From Pseudomonas sp. SORT22 (GTDB lineage: Bacteria; Pseudomonadota; Gammaproteobacteria; Pseudomonadales; Pseudomonadaceae): a stretch of 64,000 nt of DNA. The translations under genes and the position numbers were made by a program. Positions 37,507-46,175 of the stretch are shown piece by piece; within the stretch, counting starts at the first letter, position 1, and every line of letters begins with the position of its first letter. Under the pieces are notes generated by a model. That model did no database searches. It was given only the letters and a program-made list of their open reading frames with translations, and had not been told where the DNA came from. Location of the stretch: positions 5,704,501-5,768,500 of the forward strand of contig NZ_CP071007.1 in assembly GCF_018417635.1 (NCBI RefSeq), given 5' to 3'.

Positions 37507-37590
37507 CTTCCCTCCTTTGGGGCTATCCTCTGTCCGACTTTACCTCGATGATCGGACCACACGATCCGCTAAAAAGCACAAGGAGTCACG

Positions 37591-39954
37591 ATGAAGCGCA
37601 GCCTGACCTTCCTCGCCGTGGTCATCGCCGCGGCCGCCGGCGGCGGTTACTGGTACGTGCACGGCAAGCTGCCGCAACGCCAGGGCGAGGTTACCCTGAG
37701 CAGCCTGCAGGCACCGGTCAATGTGCGCTACGACGCCCGCGGCGTGCCGCATATCCAGGCGCAGAACGAGGCCGACCTGTACCGTGCCCTGGGCTACGTG
37801 CATGCCCAGGATCGCCTGTTCCAGATGGAGATCATCCGCCGCCTGGCCCGTGGCGAGCTGGCCGAGATCCTTGGCAGCAAACTGGTCGCTACCGACACCC
37901 TGTTCCGCAGCCTGCGCATTCGCGAGCAGGCCGAGCTTTACGTCGAGCGCCAGGACAAAACCTCGCCCGCCTGGCTGGCCCTGCAGGCCTACCTTGAGGG
38001 CGTCAACGCCTGGCAGGACAGCCATCCCAAGCCAATGGAGTTCGACGTGCTGGGCATCTCGCCACGGCCCTTTACCGCCCAGGACACCATCAGCATCGCC
38101 GGCTACATGGCCTACAGCTTTGCCGCAGCGTTCCGCACCGAGCCTGCGCTGACCTATATCCGTGACCAGCTGGGCGCCGACTACCTGAAAATCTTCGACC
38201 TCGACTGGAACCCGCAAGGCGCCCTGGCCAGCACGCCAGCCCTGGCCGCCAGCGACTGGCAAAGCCTGCAGCAGCTTGCGCAGCTCAGCCAGCAAGCCCT
38301 GGGCGATGCCGGCATTCCCCAGTACGAAGGCAGCAATGCCTGGGCCATTGCCGGCAGCCGCACGCGCAGCGGCAAGCCGCTGCTGGCCGGCGACCCGCAT
38401 ATCAGTTTCGCCGTGCCATCGGTGTGGTACGAGGCGGAACTGAGCGCGCCCGGCTTCAACCTCTATGGCTATCACCAGGCGCTCAATCCCTTCGCATCGC
38501 TCGGGCACAATCGCGACTTCGGCTGGAGCCTGACCATGTTCCAGAACGATGACGTCGACCTGATCGCCGAACAGGTCAACCCCGACAACCCCGAGCAAGT
38601 GAAGATCAACGGCCAGTGGCAAACCCTGAGCCAGACCCATGAACAGATCGCAGTGAAGAACGAGGCGCCGGTGGACATCACCCTGCGCCGCTCGCCCCAT
38701 GGGCCGATCGTCAACACGGTACTGGGCGACATGGCGGGCCCGACGCCGATTGCCGTGTGGTGGGCGTTCCTGGAAACCGAGAACCCGATCCTCGATGGTT
38801 TCTACCAGGTCAACCGTGCCGACACCCTCGACAAGATGCGCGCCGCGGCGGCGAAGATCCAGGCACCCGGGCTCAACCTGATCTGGGCCAACGCCCGTGG
38901 CGATATCGGCTGGTGGGCGGCGGCGCAGTTGCCGATTCGCCCTGCCGGAGTCAACCCGGGCTTCATTCTCGATGGCAGTACGGCGCAGGCCGACAAGCTC
39001 GGTTTTTATCCTTTCAGCGCCAACCCGCAGGCGCAGAACCCGGCCAGCGGCTACATCGTCTCGGCCAACTTCCAGCCGCCAGCGAACATACCGGTGCCGG
39101 GCTATTACAACCTGGCCGACCGTGGCCAGCGCCTGAACCAGCACCTGGCCGACCCGCAGATCAAGTGGGACCAGCAAAACAGCCAGGCGCTGCAACTGGA
39201 CACCGCCACCGATTACGGCCCGCGCACCCTGGCGCCGCTACTGGCAGTGCTGCGCGAAGTGGCCGAGGGCGATCAGGAGAAGGAACTGGTCGAGCAACTG
39301 GCGGCGTGGAATGGTGACTATCCGGTGGACTCGGTCAGTGCCACGCTGTTCAACCAGTTCCTCTACGAACTGGCCTACGCGGCGCTGCACGACGAGCTGG
39401 GCGACACCTGGTTCCAGACCCTGATCAGCACCCGCGCCATCGACGCCGCATTGCCGCGCCTGGCGGCCGACGTCGGTTCACCCTGGTGGGGCAAACAGGG
39501 CAGCAGCGAGCACGGCGATCGCACCGCAGCGGTGAAGCAGGCCTGGGGCAACACCCTGGCGCACCTGCGCGAGACCTTCGGCAACGACCCGGCCGGCTGG
39601 CAATGGGGCAAGGCACACACCCTGACCCACAACCACCCATTGGGGCTGCAGAAGCCGCTCAACCTGTTGTTCAACGTCGGCCCGTTCGCCGCGCCGGGCA
39701 GCCATGAAGTGCCCAACAACCTGTCGGCGAAAATCGGCCCGGCGCCCTGGCCGGTGACCTATGGGCCATCGACCCGGCGCCTGATCGACTTTGCCGATGC
39801 CGGCCAGGCACTGACCATCAACCCGGTCGGGCAAAGCGGGGTGTTGTTTGACCGCCACTATGGCGACCAGGCCAAGGACTATATCGAGGGCCGCTACCAC
39901 AAGGCGCAGATGGGGGTGATTCCGGCGCAGAGCACCTTGAAGCTGGTGCCTTGA
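37591..39954 (+). CDS. Penicillin/acyl-homoserine-lactone acylase family Ntn-hydrolase
   Basis: A 787-residue precursor of the penicillin amidase family. An N-terminal signal/anchor (about residues 5-23) is followed by the alpha chain, a spacer, and the self-processing serine S248 in EGSNAW, which becomes the N-terminal nucleophile of the beta chain. The body has GDPHISFAVPSVWYE and GHNRDFGWS, both typical. Pseudomonas relatives (HacB/QuiP/PvdQ) hydrolyse N-acyl-homoserine lactones; the synteny and length best fit HacB (PA0305). Substrate untested here. AAGGAG precedes the ATG. Confidence 0.9.
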   Translation: MKRSLTFLAVVIAAAAGGGYWYVHGKLPQRQGEVTLSSLQAPVNVRYDARGVPHIQAQNEADLYRALGYVHAQDRLFQMEIIRRLARGELAEILGSKLVATDTLFRSLRIREQAELYVERQDKTSPAWLALQAYLEGVNAWQDSHPKPMEFDVLGISPRPFTAQDTISIAGYMAYSFAAAFRTEPALTYIRDQLGADYLKIFDLDWNPQGALASTPALAASDWQSLQQLAQLSQQALGDAGIPQYEGSNAWAIAGSRTRSGKPLLAGDPHISFAVPSVWYEAELSAPGFNLYGYHQALNPFASLGHNRDFGWSLTMFQNDDVDLIAEQVNPDNPEQVKINGQWQTLSQTHEQIAVKNEAPVDITLRRSPHGPIVNTVLGDMAGPTPIAVWWAFLETENPILDGFYQVNRADTLDKMRAAAAKIQAPGLNLIWANARGDIGWWAAAQLPIRPAGVNPGFILDGSTAQADKLGFYPFSANPQAQNPASGYIVSANFQPPANIPVPGYYNLADRGQRLNQHLADPQIKWDQQNSQALQLDTATDYGPRTLAPLLAVLREVAEGDQEKELVEQLAAWNGDYPVDSVSATLFNQFLYELAYAALHDELGDTWFQTLISTRAIDAALPRLAADVGSPWWGKQGSSEHGDRTAAVKQAWGNTLAHLRETFGNDPAGWQWGKAHTLTHNHPLGLQKPLNLLFNVGPFAAPGSHEVPNNLSAKIGPAPWPVTYGPSTRRLIDFADAGQALTINPVGQSGVLFDRHYGDQAKDYIEGRYHKAQMGVIPAQSTLKLVP

Positions 39955-39958
39955 AAGC

Positions 39959-40044
39959 ATCGCGGGGCAAGTCGGGTCGCCGTACCGCCGCTCCTACCGA
40001 CACTGATGGGAGCGGCGGTGCGGCGACCCGACTTGCCCCGCGAT
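39959..40044. repeat. REP inverted pair, GTCGGGTCGCCG subtype
   Basis: ATCGCGGGGCAAGTCGGGTCGCCG... and its inverted copy flank CCGACACTGATGGG between the acylase and the convergent ABC operon. This subtype differs from the GGGCAAGCCCGCTCC form elsewhere. Confidence 0.88.
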
Positions 40045-40047
40045 TGA

Positions 40048-40926
40048 TCAGCCCTGCCAGTTACCGCCTTCGACAATCACGCTCTCAGGCTTGGTGTCAT
40101 CGCTCAGTTCCTTGCGCACATACTGGTCATACAGCTTGAGCAGGTACTTCTGCTCGCCCAGGCGCACCAGTTCGGCGTTGACCCAGTCGCGCAGCTCGAT
40201 GTTGCCCTTCTTCACCGCCGGTGCAATCGGCGCTTCCTCACCGAGTTTTTCTTCCAGCACGCGGTAGCCCGGGTTCTGTTTCGACCAGCTGAACAGGATC
40301 AGGTTGTCCTGGGCATAGGCATCACCACGACCACTGGCCAGGGCCTGCAGCGACTCGGTGTTCTTCTCGAACTTGAGCAGCTTCCAGTCCGGATGGTTCT
40401 TGGTCAGCCAGATATCAGCGGTGGTGCCGGTGGTGACGATGGTGGTCTTGTCGGCCAGGTCATCGAGTTTTTTCACGCTGCTGCCTTCCGGTACCAGGGC
40501 CTGCACGGCCACCCGCAGGTTGGGGTTGGTGAACTCCACCGCTTCCTTGCGCTCCGGGGTCACGGTCATGTTGGCCAGGATCAGGTCGACCTTGTCGCTT
40601 TGCAGGAACGGAATACGGCTGGCAGGCTCGACAGCCACGAACTCGACCTTGTTCTCGTCGCCGAGCAGGTCCTTGGCAAACTGGCGGCCGATGTCGGTAT
40701 CAAAACCGACATAGCGCCCGGCCTCATCGACAAAGCCGAATGGCGGCTTGTCGGTGAAGACGCCGACGATCAGCTTGTCGCGGGCCTTGATGGTTTCCAG
40801 GTAGCTGGTGGCCGGAGCGGCGCCAGCGGCGGCCGGCTTGCCCGGTTCTTCAGCCTTGTTGCAGCCGGCCAGCAAGGCCAGGCCGAGTAGGGACAACAGC
40901 AGTTTCGACGTCTGGGCAGTTTTCAT
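40048..40926 (-). CDS. Lipoprotein amino-acid-binding protein of a polar amino-acid ABC importer
   Basis: A 292-residue family 3 binding protein with a lipobox LLAGC (cysteine at about residue 22) after a short signal peptide, an Ala/Pro-rich linker and LIVGVFTDKPPFGFVDEAGRYVGFDTDIGRQFA. Its ATG overlaps the ATPase stop (ATGA). It is the last gene of a four-gene operon. Substrate not evident; sulfur amino acids or glutamate-like compounds are possible given the AT-rich sulfur-type promoter upstream of the operon. Confidence 0.87.
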   Translation of the reverse strand: MKTAQTSKLLLSLLGLALLAGCNKAEEPGKPAAAGAAPATSYLETIKARDKLIVGVFTDKPPFGFVDEAGRYVGFDTDIGRQFAKDLLGDENKVEFVAVEPASRIPFLQSDKVDLILANMTVTPERKEAVEFTNPNLRVAVQALVPEGSSVKKLDDLADKTTIVTTGTTADIWLTKNHPDWKLLKFEKNTESLQALASGRGDAYAQDNLILFSWSKQNPGYRVLEEKLGEEAPIAPAVKKGNIELRDWVNAELVRLGEQKYLLKLYDQYVRKELSDDTKPESVIVEGGNWQG

Positions 40927-41696
40927 GACAATTCCTTTGCGGGTGTTTTGGGCAGGCTTTCAACAAAGGAGAATTTCTCCAGGAACTGCTGCGCGCGTGC
41001 GCTCTGCGGGTTCGTAAAGAAGCTCTCGGGGTCGCGCTGTTCAAGGATCCTGCCGGCCTCCATGAACACGATGCGGTCGGCCACCGCGCGGGCGAAGGCC
41101 ATTTCATGGGTGACGATGAGCAGGGTCATGCCGTCGCGCGCCAGGCCCTGGATTACTTGCAGCACTTCCTTGACCATTTCCGGGTCGAGCGCCGCGGTGA
41201 CTTCATCGAACAGCATCACTTGCGGGTTCATGCACAGCGAGCGGACGATGGCGATGCGTTGCTGCTGGCCCCCGGAAAGCTGGCGCGGGAAGGCGTCGCG
41301 CTTGTCCAGCAGGCCAACCCGGGCCAGCAGGGCTTCGGCCTGGGCCTGGGCCTCGCGGCGCTCGCGCTTTTGCACCTTGAGCGGGCCGAGCAGCAGGTTG
41401 TCGATCACGCTCATGTGGCCGAACAGGTGATAACTCTGGAACACCATGCCGACCTGCTGGCGCACCTGACGCCAGTCGGTGCCAGGCGTCAGCAGCTCTT
41501 CACCGGCCAGGCGCAGGCTGCCGCTGTGGGCGCTTTCCAGGCCATTGAGGCAACGCAGCAAAGTGCTCTTGCCGCAGCCGCTGGGGCCGAGGATCACCAC
41601 CACTTCACCGCTGCGCACCTGCAGGTCGACGTGGTCGAGCACCTGCTGCTCGCCGAAGAATTTATTGAAGCCCTTGAACTCGATCAGTGCGCTCAT
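40923..41696 (-). CDS. Polar amino-acid ABC importer ATPase
   Basis: A 257-residue ATPase: Walker A GPSGCGKST (about residues 36-44), signature LSGGQQQR, Walker B VMLFDEVTAALDPE and switch histidine VTHEM. The ATG at 41696 overlaps the permease stop by four bases. GlnQ/GltL/YecC class. Confidence 0.9.
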   Translation of the reverse strand: MSALIEFKGFNKFFGEQQVLDHVDLQVRSGEVVVILGPSGCGKSTLLRCLNGLESAHSGSLRLAGEELLTPGTDWRQVRQQVGMVFQSYHLFGHMSVIDNLLLGPLKVQKRERREAQAQAEALLARVGLLDKRDAFPRQLSGGQQQRIAIVRSLCMNPQVMLFDEVTAALDPEMVKEVLQVIQGLARDGMTLLIVTHEMAFARAVADRIVFMEAGRILEQRDPESFFTNPQSARAQQFLEKFSFVESLPKTPAKELS

Positions 41697-42352
41697 GCGT
41701 GTGTCCAGCGGCGCTCCAGCGCGCGCGAGGCGGCTGACAGCGGGTAGCAAATGAAGAAGAAGAACAGGAACAGCGCGCCGTAGATCAGCACCGACTCGTA
41801 GGTGCGTTCGATGATCTGCTGGCCGACCTTGATCACATCGACTACGCCGATCAGCACCGCCAGCGAGCTGGTCTTGATGATCCGCGTGTAGATGTTGATG
41901 GTCGGCGGGGTCATGCGCTTGAGCGCCTGGGGCAGCAGCACGTAGCCATACAGCTGCGCGCCGGACAGGCCGATCGACAGCCCCGCTTCACGCTGCCCGC
42001 GCGGCAACGACTGCAGCGCCCCGCGCACCACCTCGCCGACTTCGCTGGCGCCCCACAACGACAGCACCAGCACCGCACACCAGAAGCTTGGGATGCTCAC
42101 GGCAAAGAAAATCGGCAGGCCGAAGAACAGCAGGTACAACCAGACCAGCACCGGAATCGCCCGAAACAGCTCCAGGTAGATGCGCAGCAGCAGGTTCACA
42201 CTGCGTTTGCCCAAGGTCGCCAGCACGCCGTAGAGCACGCCGCCGAGGGTGGCAAAGAGGATGCTCAGCGCCGAAATCGCCAGGGTTTGCGCAGCGCCCT
42301 TGCCCAGTTGCGGCAAAGACACCAGCAACAACTCAAGACCCGAACTGGCCAT
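41693..42352 (-). CDS. Polar amino-acid ABC importer permease 2
   Basis: A 219-residue HisMQ-type permease with about five membrane helices, the ARxAYxxE-like RIYLELFRAIPVLVWLY motif and the EAA loop with GLSGAQLYGYVLLPQALKRM. Its ATG overlaps the previous permease gene by 20 bp. Confidence 0.88.
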   Translation of the reverse strand: MASSGLELLLVSLPQLGKGAAQTLAISALSILFATLGGVLYGVLATLGKRSVNLLLRIYLELFRAIPVLVWLYLLFFGLPIFFAVSIPSFWCAVLVLSLWGASEVGEVVRGALQSLPRGQREAGLSIGLSGAQLYGYVLLPQALKRMTPPTINIYTRIIKTSSLAVLIGVVDVIKVGQQIIERTYESVLIYGALFLFFFFICYPLSAASRALERRWTHA

Positions 42353-42998
42353 GTTGCAGCCTCCGTTCCAGGCGGCTGAGCAGCAGCGACAAAGGCAGGA
42401 ACAGCAGCACGCAAATCAGCGTCAGCACCGCGAGCATCTCGTAAGTCTTGTAATACAGGGCGATGTAGCTCTTGGTGGTGTAGAGGATCTCTGGCACCGC
42501 CACCGCCGACACCACGGTGGTTTCCTTGAGCAAAAAGATGAAGTTGGCAAACAGCGCCGGCAGGCTGAGGATCCCCGCCTGCGGCAGGATCACATGGCGC
42601 AGCAACTGGCCTTCCGACAGGCCGATCGAGCGGCCGGACTCCAGTTGCGCCACCGGCACCGCCTCGACACCGGCGCGCAGCACCTCGGTGAGGTAGGCGC
42701 CGCCGAGGAAGGTCATGGTGATGATCGCCGCGGCGAACCCGGACATCTTCAGGCCCAGTTCCGGCAAGGCGAAGTAAACGAAGAACAGCTGGATCAGCAG
42801 CGGCGTGTTGCGCGCCAGCTCCACGTAGAGTTTGACCAGGCGCTGCAGGTACGGCGTGCGGTAAACCAGAATCGCGGCGTTGACCAGCGCCACCAGCAGC
42901 GAAGTACCGATGGCGATCAGGCCGACTTGCAGTGTGACGCCCACCGCCTTGAGAAAGGCTGGCAATGTGCTAAGGATAAAGGCGAAGTCGAAGCTCAT
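42333..42998 (-). CDS. Polar amino-acid ABC importer permease 1
   Basis: A 221-residue HisMQ-type permease, first gene of the operon: the VELARNTPLLIQLFFVYFALP motif and the EAA loop SIGLSEGQLLRHVILPQ. With permease 2 it makes a heterodimeric channel. Promoter sequences are likely in the AT-rich 43.1 kb region, which carries an inverted repeat of the kind seen before other sulfur genes. Confidence 0.88.
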   Translation of the reverse strand: MSFDFAFILSTLPAFLKAVGVTLQVGLIAIGTSLLVALVNAAILVYRTPYLQRLVKLYVELARNTPLLIQLFFVYFALPELGLKMSGFAAAIITMTFLGGAYLTEVLRAGVEAVPVAQLESGRSIGLSEGQLLRHVILPQAGILSLPALFANFIFLLKETTVVSAVAVPEILYTTKSYIALYYKTYEMLAVLTLICVLLFLPLSLLLSRLERRLQHGQFGS

Positions 42999-43118
42999 GG
43001 AGTGAGCCTCGGCAGACGATGACGATGCGACATGGACAGGATCTCGGACCGGCCCGAGGGTAAACGGGCGGCTCTACACAGGGGTTGTCAGTGCGGGTGA
43101 GCACAATAGGTAGACTCT

Positions 43119-43150
43119 AAAGGTATAAAAATATTTCTTTAAATACCTTT
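43119..43150. promoter_or_regulatory. AT-rich inverted repeat upstream of the amino-acid ABC operon
   Basis: AAAGGTAT and ATACCTTT are perfect inverted arms 16 bases apart, within a 60-bp AT-rich island; ATTTCTTTAAA lies between them. Part of a 451-bp stretch (42999-43449) that otherwise holds only the small ORF at 43271 and a REP pair. Confidence 0.5.
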
Positions 43151-43270
43151 ATTGCATATTGATATCACCCAAACAGCTAACCTGCGAAATCCTTGGCGGT
43201 GACGGGATCTTTCTGCTGAAAATGCCATCCAAGCGCTGTCGGCCCATCACACCAACAAGGAAGACAAAGG

Positions 43271-43354
43271 ATGAATAGCGCCCCCTCTCTCGATGCAAAA
43301 GAACTGATCAAGTGGCTGACGGCATTGCGCCGGGCGGTCAATGCGGGGAATTGA
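43271..43354 (+). CDS. Putative 27-residue small protein
   Basis: ATG..TGA frame reading MNSAPSLDAKELIKWLTALR and seven more residues, preceded by AAGGAAGACAAAGG, a plausible ribosome binding site. An AT-rich inverted repeat lies about 120 bp upstream and a REP follows at once, as after real genes. Residues 8-23 could form a short amphipathic helix. It could be a sulfur-regulated leader or small protein divergent from the ABC operon, or chance. Confidence 0.4.
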   Translation: MNSAPSLDAKELIKWLTALRRAVNAGN

Positions 43355-43360
43355 AAGCAC

Positions 43361-43433
43361 TGTGGGAGCAAGGTTGACCCGCGATGCGATTTGACTGGTA
43401 GATCGCATCGCGGGGCAAGCCCGCTCCCACAGG
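43361..43433. repeat. REP pair downstream of the small ORF
   Basis: TGTGGGAGCAAGGTTGACCCGCGATGCGAT and its inverted partner ATCGCATCGCGGGGCAAGCCCGCTCCCACA, between the small ORF and metQ. Confidence 0.85.
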
Positions 43434-43449
43434 ATGTGTGTGTAGCCTC

Positions 43450-44235
43450 TTAGAACGCCGGCAGTACCGCGCCGCTGTATTTCTTCTCGATGAAGGTCTT
43501 CACTTCAGGGCTGGTCAGGGCCTTGGCCAGCTTCTGGATGGCGTCGCTGTCCTTGTTGTCCGGACGGGCCACCAGGAAGTTCACGTACGGCGAGTCGGCG
43601 CCTTCGATCACCAGGGCGTCCTTGGCCGGGTTCAGGCCGGCTTCCAGGGCGTAGTTGGTGTTGATCATGTCCAGGTCGACCTGATCGAGCACACGCGGCA
43701 GCATGGCCGATTCAAGCTCGCGGAACTTCAGCTTCTTCGGGTTCTCGGCGATGTCTTTCGGGGTCGCCAGGGCGTTCTTCGGATCCTTCAGGGTGATCAG
43801 GCCAGCCTTCTGCAACAGCAGCAGGGCACGACCGCTGTTGCTGCCTTCGTTAGGAATGGCAACGGTAGCGCCTTCCTTCAGTTCGCTCAGGCTCTTGACC
43901 TTCTTCGAGTAGCCGCCGAAGGGTTCGACGTGCACGCCGATCACGGTTTCCAGGTGGGTGCCTTTGCCTTCGTTGAAGTTCTTCAGGTACGGCAGGGTCT
44001 GGAAGTAGTTGGCGTCCAGGCGCTTCTGGTCGACCTGCACGTTAGGCTGCACGTAGTCGGTGAATACCTTGATCTCCAGGTCCACACCTTCCTTGGCCAG
44101 GGTCGGCTTGATCAGCTCGAGGATTTCCGCGTGCGGTACCGGGGTAGCGGCAACTACCAGCTTCTCGCCCGCCTGGGCAAAACCTGCAACCGACAGAGCG
44201 GCCGCCAGAGCAGTCAACAACAGAGCCTTTTTCAT
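43450..44235 (-). CDS. MetQ/NlpA-family methionine-type substrate-binding protein, orphan
   Basis: A 261-residue periplasmic protein of the D/L-methionine-binding family: signal peptide about residues 1-22 (AGFAQA/GEKLVVAATPVPHAEIL), then DYVQPNVQVDQKRLDANYFQTLPYL and NYALEAGLNPAKDAL. There is no lipobox cysteine. No metN or metI is adjacent, so it probably serves a transporter elsewhere. The promoter region at 44320-44372 is very AT-rich and contains GGTATAAAAA, also seen before the ABC operon. Confidence 0.88.
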   Translation of the reverse strand: MKKALLLTALAAALSVAGFAQAGEKLVVAATPVPHAEILELIKPTLAKEGVDLEIKVFTDYVQPNVQVDQKRLDANYFQTLPYLKNFNEGKGTHLETVIGVHVEPFGGYSKKVKSLSELKEGATVAIPNEGSNSGRALLLLQKAGLITLKDPKNALATPKDIAENPKKLKFRELESAMLPRVLDQVDLDMINTNYALEAGLNPAKDALVIEGADSPYVNFLVARPDNKDSDAIQKLAKALTSPEVKTFIEKKYSGAVLPAF

Positions 44236-44411
44236 GCGCAGTCCTTATTCGAATACATGGCCATCGGGCGACGGCGAAGATGGGGGTTGCCAGCACTTTG
44301 CTAGCTGGCTTGAAGCGGACAATACCTAGATTTTTTATACCAGAACAATATCTTTTATTTTGCTGCTTATGCCATTTTCAACGGACGCCGCCATGCACCC
44401 CATACATGGCA

Positions 44412-45353
44412 TCAGGCAGCGGGTTGCGTCAGACGCAACAGAGTCTTCTCCAGCAATTGTTGCAGAGCACTGCGCTCACCCGGCTCACCAAGGCTCAGAA
44501 GCTGCTCCAGCTGGCTGGCCAGAGCGCTCAAGGGTGTCGGCAGGTTCAAATGCTCGGGGAGGATTTCTTCACCGCTGCTGACCAGCAGGGCAAAGTGAAT
44601 GACGTTCTCAAGCTCACGGGTATTGCCCGGCCAGCTGTGCAGCTCCAATACCCGCTGCGCCGCTTCGCTGATCAACGGCACCGGCAGGTTCAGGCGCGGG
44701 CTATAGATACCAACGAAATACTCGGCCAACGGCAGGATATCGCCGACCCGTTCACGCAAGGCCGGCAGCTCCAGCTGGCCTTCGCGCAGGTAGTGGTACA
44801 GGCGGTCGTGGAACTTGCCGGCGCTCACCGCCTCGGCCAGGTCGATGCTCGAGGCGGCGACCAGGCGCACGTCCACCGGGTTTGGTTGCTGGGCACCGAC
44901 GCGGGTGACTTCGCGGTTTTCCAGCGCCGAGAGCAGCTTGATCTGGATCGGCAGCGGCAGGTCGGCGATTTCGTCCAGGTACAGGGTGCCGCCGTTGGCC
45001 GAGCCGAACCATCCGGCCCGGCTGCTGGCCGCGCCGCTGTGAGCACCGGCGCTGTAGCCAAACAACTCGGCGTCGGCATAGGTCGGGCTGATCGCCCCGC
45101 AGTTGACCGAAACAAACAAGCCGCCGCGATCACTGGCGCGATGAATCTGGCGGGCCAGCAATTCCTTGCCAGTCCCGGTTTCGCCGCGGATCAGCACTGG
45201 CAGGGCCAGGGGCGCTAGCAGCTCGAGCTCTTCGCGCAATTGCCGCGACCGCGGATCGACGAACACCAGCGCCTTGGCGCGGATGCTCAGCGGGCTCTTG
45301 TCCAGCTCGGGAAACGTCAACAAAGGCTGGCCGAAGGTGTCGTGATTACTCAT
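44412..45353 (-). CDS. Sigma-54-dependent AAA+ activator lacking a DNA-binding domain
   Basis: A 313-residue bacterial enhancer-binding protein reduced to an AAA+ domain: Walker A GETGTGKE (57-64), Walker B GGTLYLDEIADL, sensor region RERVGDILPL and WPGNTRELENV. The sigma-54 contact loop reads GAHSGA (103-108) instead of GAFTGA. After about residue 270 there is only a short Leu-rich tail; no Fis-type helix-turn-helix is present or visible in any frame past the stop. Similar SfnR-type activators control organosulfur genes in Pseudomonas. It lies 69 bp after the RBBP9-like hydrolase gene on the same strand. Confidence 0.85.
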   Translation of the reverse strand: MSNHDTFGQPLLTFPELDKSPLSIRAKALVFVDPRSRQLREELELLAPLALPVLIRGETGTGKELLARQIHRASDRGGLFVSVNCGAISPTYADAELFGYSAGAHSGAASSRAGWFGSANGGTLYLDEIADLPLPIQIKLLSALENREVTRVGAQQPNPVDVRLVAASSIDLAEAVSAGKFHDRLYHYLREGQLELPALRERVGDILPLAEYFVGIYSPRLNLPVPLISEAAQRVLELHSWPGNTRELENVIHFALLVSSGEEILPEHLNLPTPLSALASQLEQLLSLGEPGERSALQQLLEKTLLRLTQPAA

Positions 45354-45422
45354 GGCAAACTCCCGCCCTTGGCGCTTTCCGGCCGGGCGTTCGAATCAAG
45401 GCAAATGGTCAGCGCCTGAAGC

Positions 45423-46004
45423 TCAGGCGCGGCGTAGAGCGTGCTGTTCCAGACGGTTCTGCAGGCGGTACAGGTAAGCGAAGCCCTGCTCCCAGCGACG
45501 GTGCCCGGACTTGACGTTGATATGCCCGGCACCTGCGAGGAAGCCCGTTTCGGCGCCCCAGGCACGGGCCAGCTGCATGGCCCGCGGGGCACTGACAGCC
45601 GGGTCGTTGTCGGAGCTGACCACCTGGCTTGGGAACGGCAGCAGCAGCTGCGGAATCGGTGCAAAGTTGCGCAGTGCCGGCGCACAGGTCGGCCGCTCGA
45701 CGTCAGCCGGCGCCACCAACAAGGCACCGCGTACCCTGCGCAACAGGGTAGCGCTGGCTTGCGCGGCCCAATGGGCAACGGTGATGCAACCCAGGCTGTG
45801 GGCGATCAGGATCACCGGCGACTCATCGGCGGCCACCGCTTGCTCGAGAGTTGCGACCCAGTCCTGGCGCTGCGGGTTCAACCAGTCGGCCTGCTCGACC
45901 CGGGCGCTGTTGGGCAGCACCTGCTGCCAGTGGGTTTGCCAATGCTCGTCTGGCGAACCTTGCCAGCCCGGCACAATCAGGTAACGGATCGACTCGTTGC
46001 GCAT
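45423..46004 (-). CDS. RBBP9/YdeN-family serine hydrolase
   Basis: A 193-residue small alpha/beta hydrolase: VPGWQGSPDEHWQTHW at the N-terminus, nucleophile IAHSLGC (about residues 67-73), aspartate in SSDNDP, histidine in GAGHINVKSG. The family has no agreed physiological substrate. It is the first gene of a pair with the sigma-54 activator, behind an AT-rich promoter region carrying the shared sulfur-type element. Confidence 0.88.
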   Translation of the reverse strand: MRNESIRYLIVPGWQGSPDEHWQTHWQQVLPNSARVEQADWLNPQRQDWVATLEQAVAADESPVILIAHSLGCITVAHWAAQASATLLRRVRGALLVAPADVERPTCAPALRNFAPIPQLLLPFPSQVVSSDNDPAVSAPRAMQLARAWGAETGFLAGAGHINVKSGHRRWEQGFAYLYRLQNRLEQHALRRA

Positions 46005-46059
46005 GGGACGCCTCCTGCTGCGTTTGCGTGCATGAGGCCCAGTATAGGGGGGTGGTTAT

Positions 46060-46073
46060 ATTCGTAAAGGAAT
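46060..46073. promoter_or_regulatory. ATTCCTTTACG element upstream of the RBBP9-like gene
   Basis: ATTCGTAAAGGAAT; read on the minus (gene) strand it gives ATTCCTTTACG, which matches 10 of 11 bases of the ATTCCTTTAAG before the TonB receptor. It begins a 55-bp AT-rich promoter stretch. Confidence 0.45.
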
Positions 46074-46113
46074 AAGAAGCTATTTATTAATAACAAAAAT
46101 ATAAATTTTCCAT

Positions 46114-46150
46114 AAAAAAAGGGACCACCCCCTGCCGAAGGACCGGTCCC
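46114..46150 (-). terminator. Rho-independent terminator of the tonB-exbB-exbD operon
   Basis: On the minus strand GGGACC...GGTCCC with an inner CCT/AGG pairing around UUCGGC, followed by seven T. It lies about 25 bp past the exbD stop. Confidence 0.85.
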
Positions 46151-46175
46151 TGAAGCATTGCCTGAGAGATGTTGC

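Noticed and set aside
37540..39195. A 551-codon minus-strand frame opposite the acylase
   Set aside because: Antisense shadow; the acylase has a signal peptide, catalytic serine and ribosome site.
44330..44412. Frameshift that would restore a helix-turn-helix to the sigma-54 activator
   Set aside because: Reading past the stop in other frames gives no Fis-like HTH; the next bases are an AT-rich promoter for metQ.
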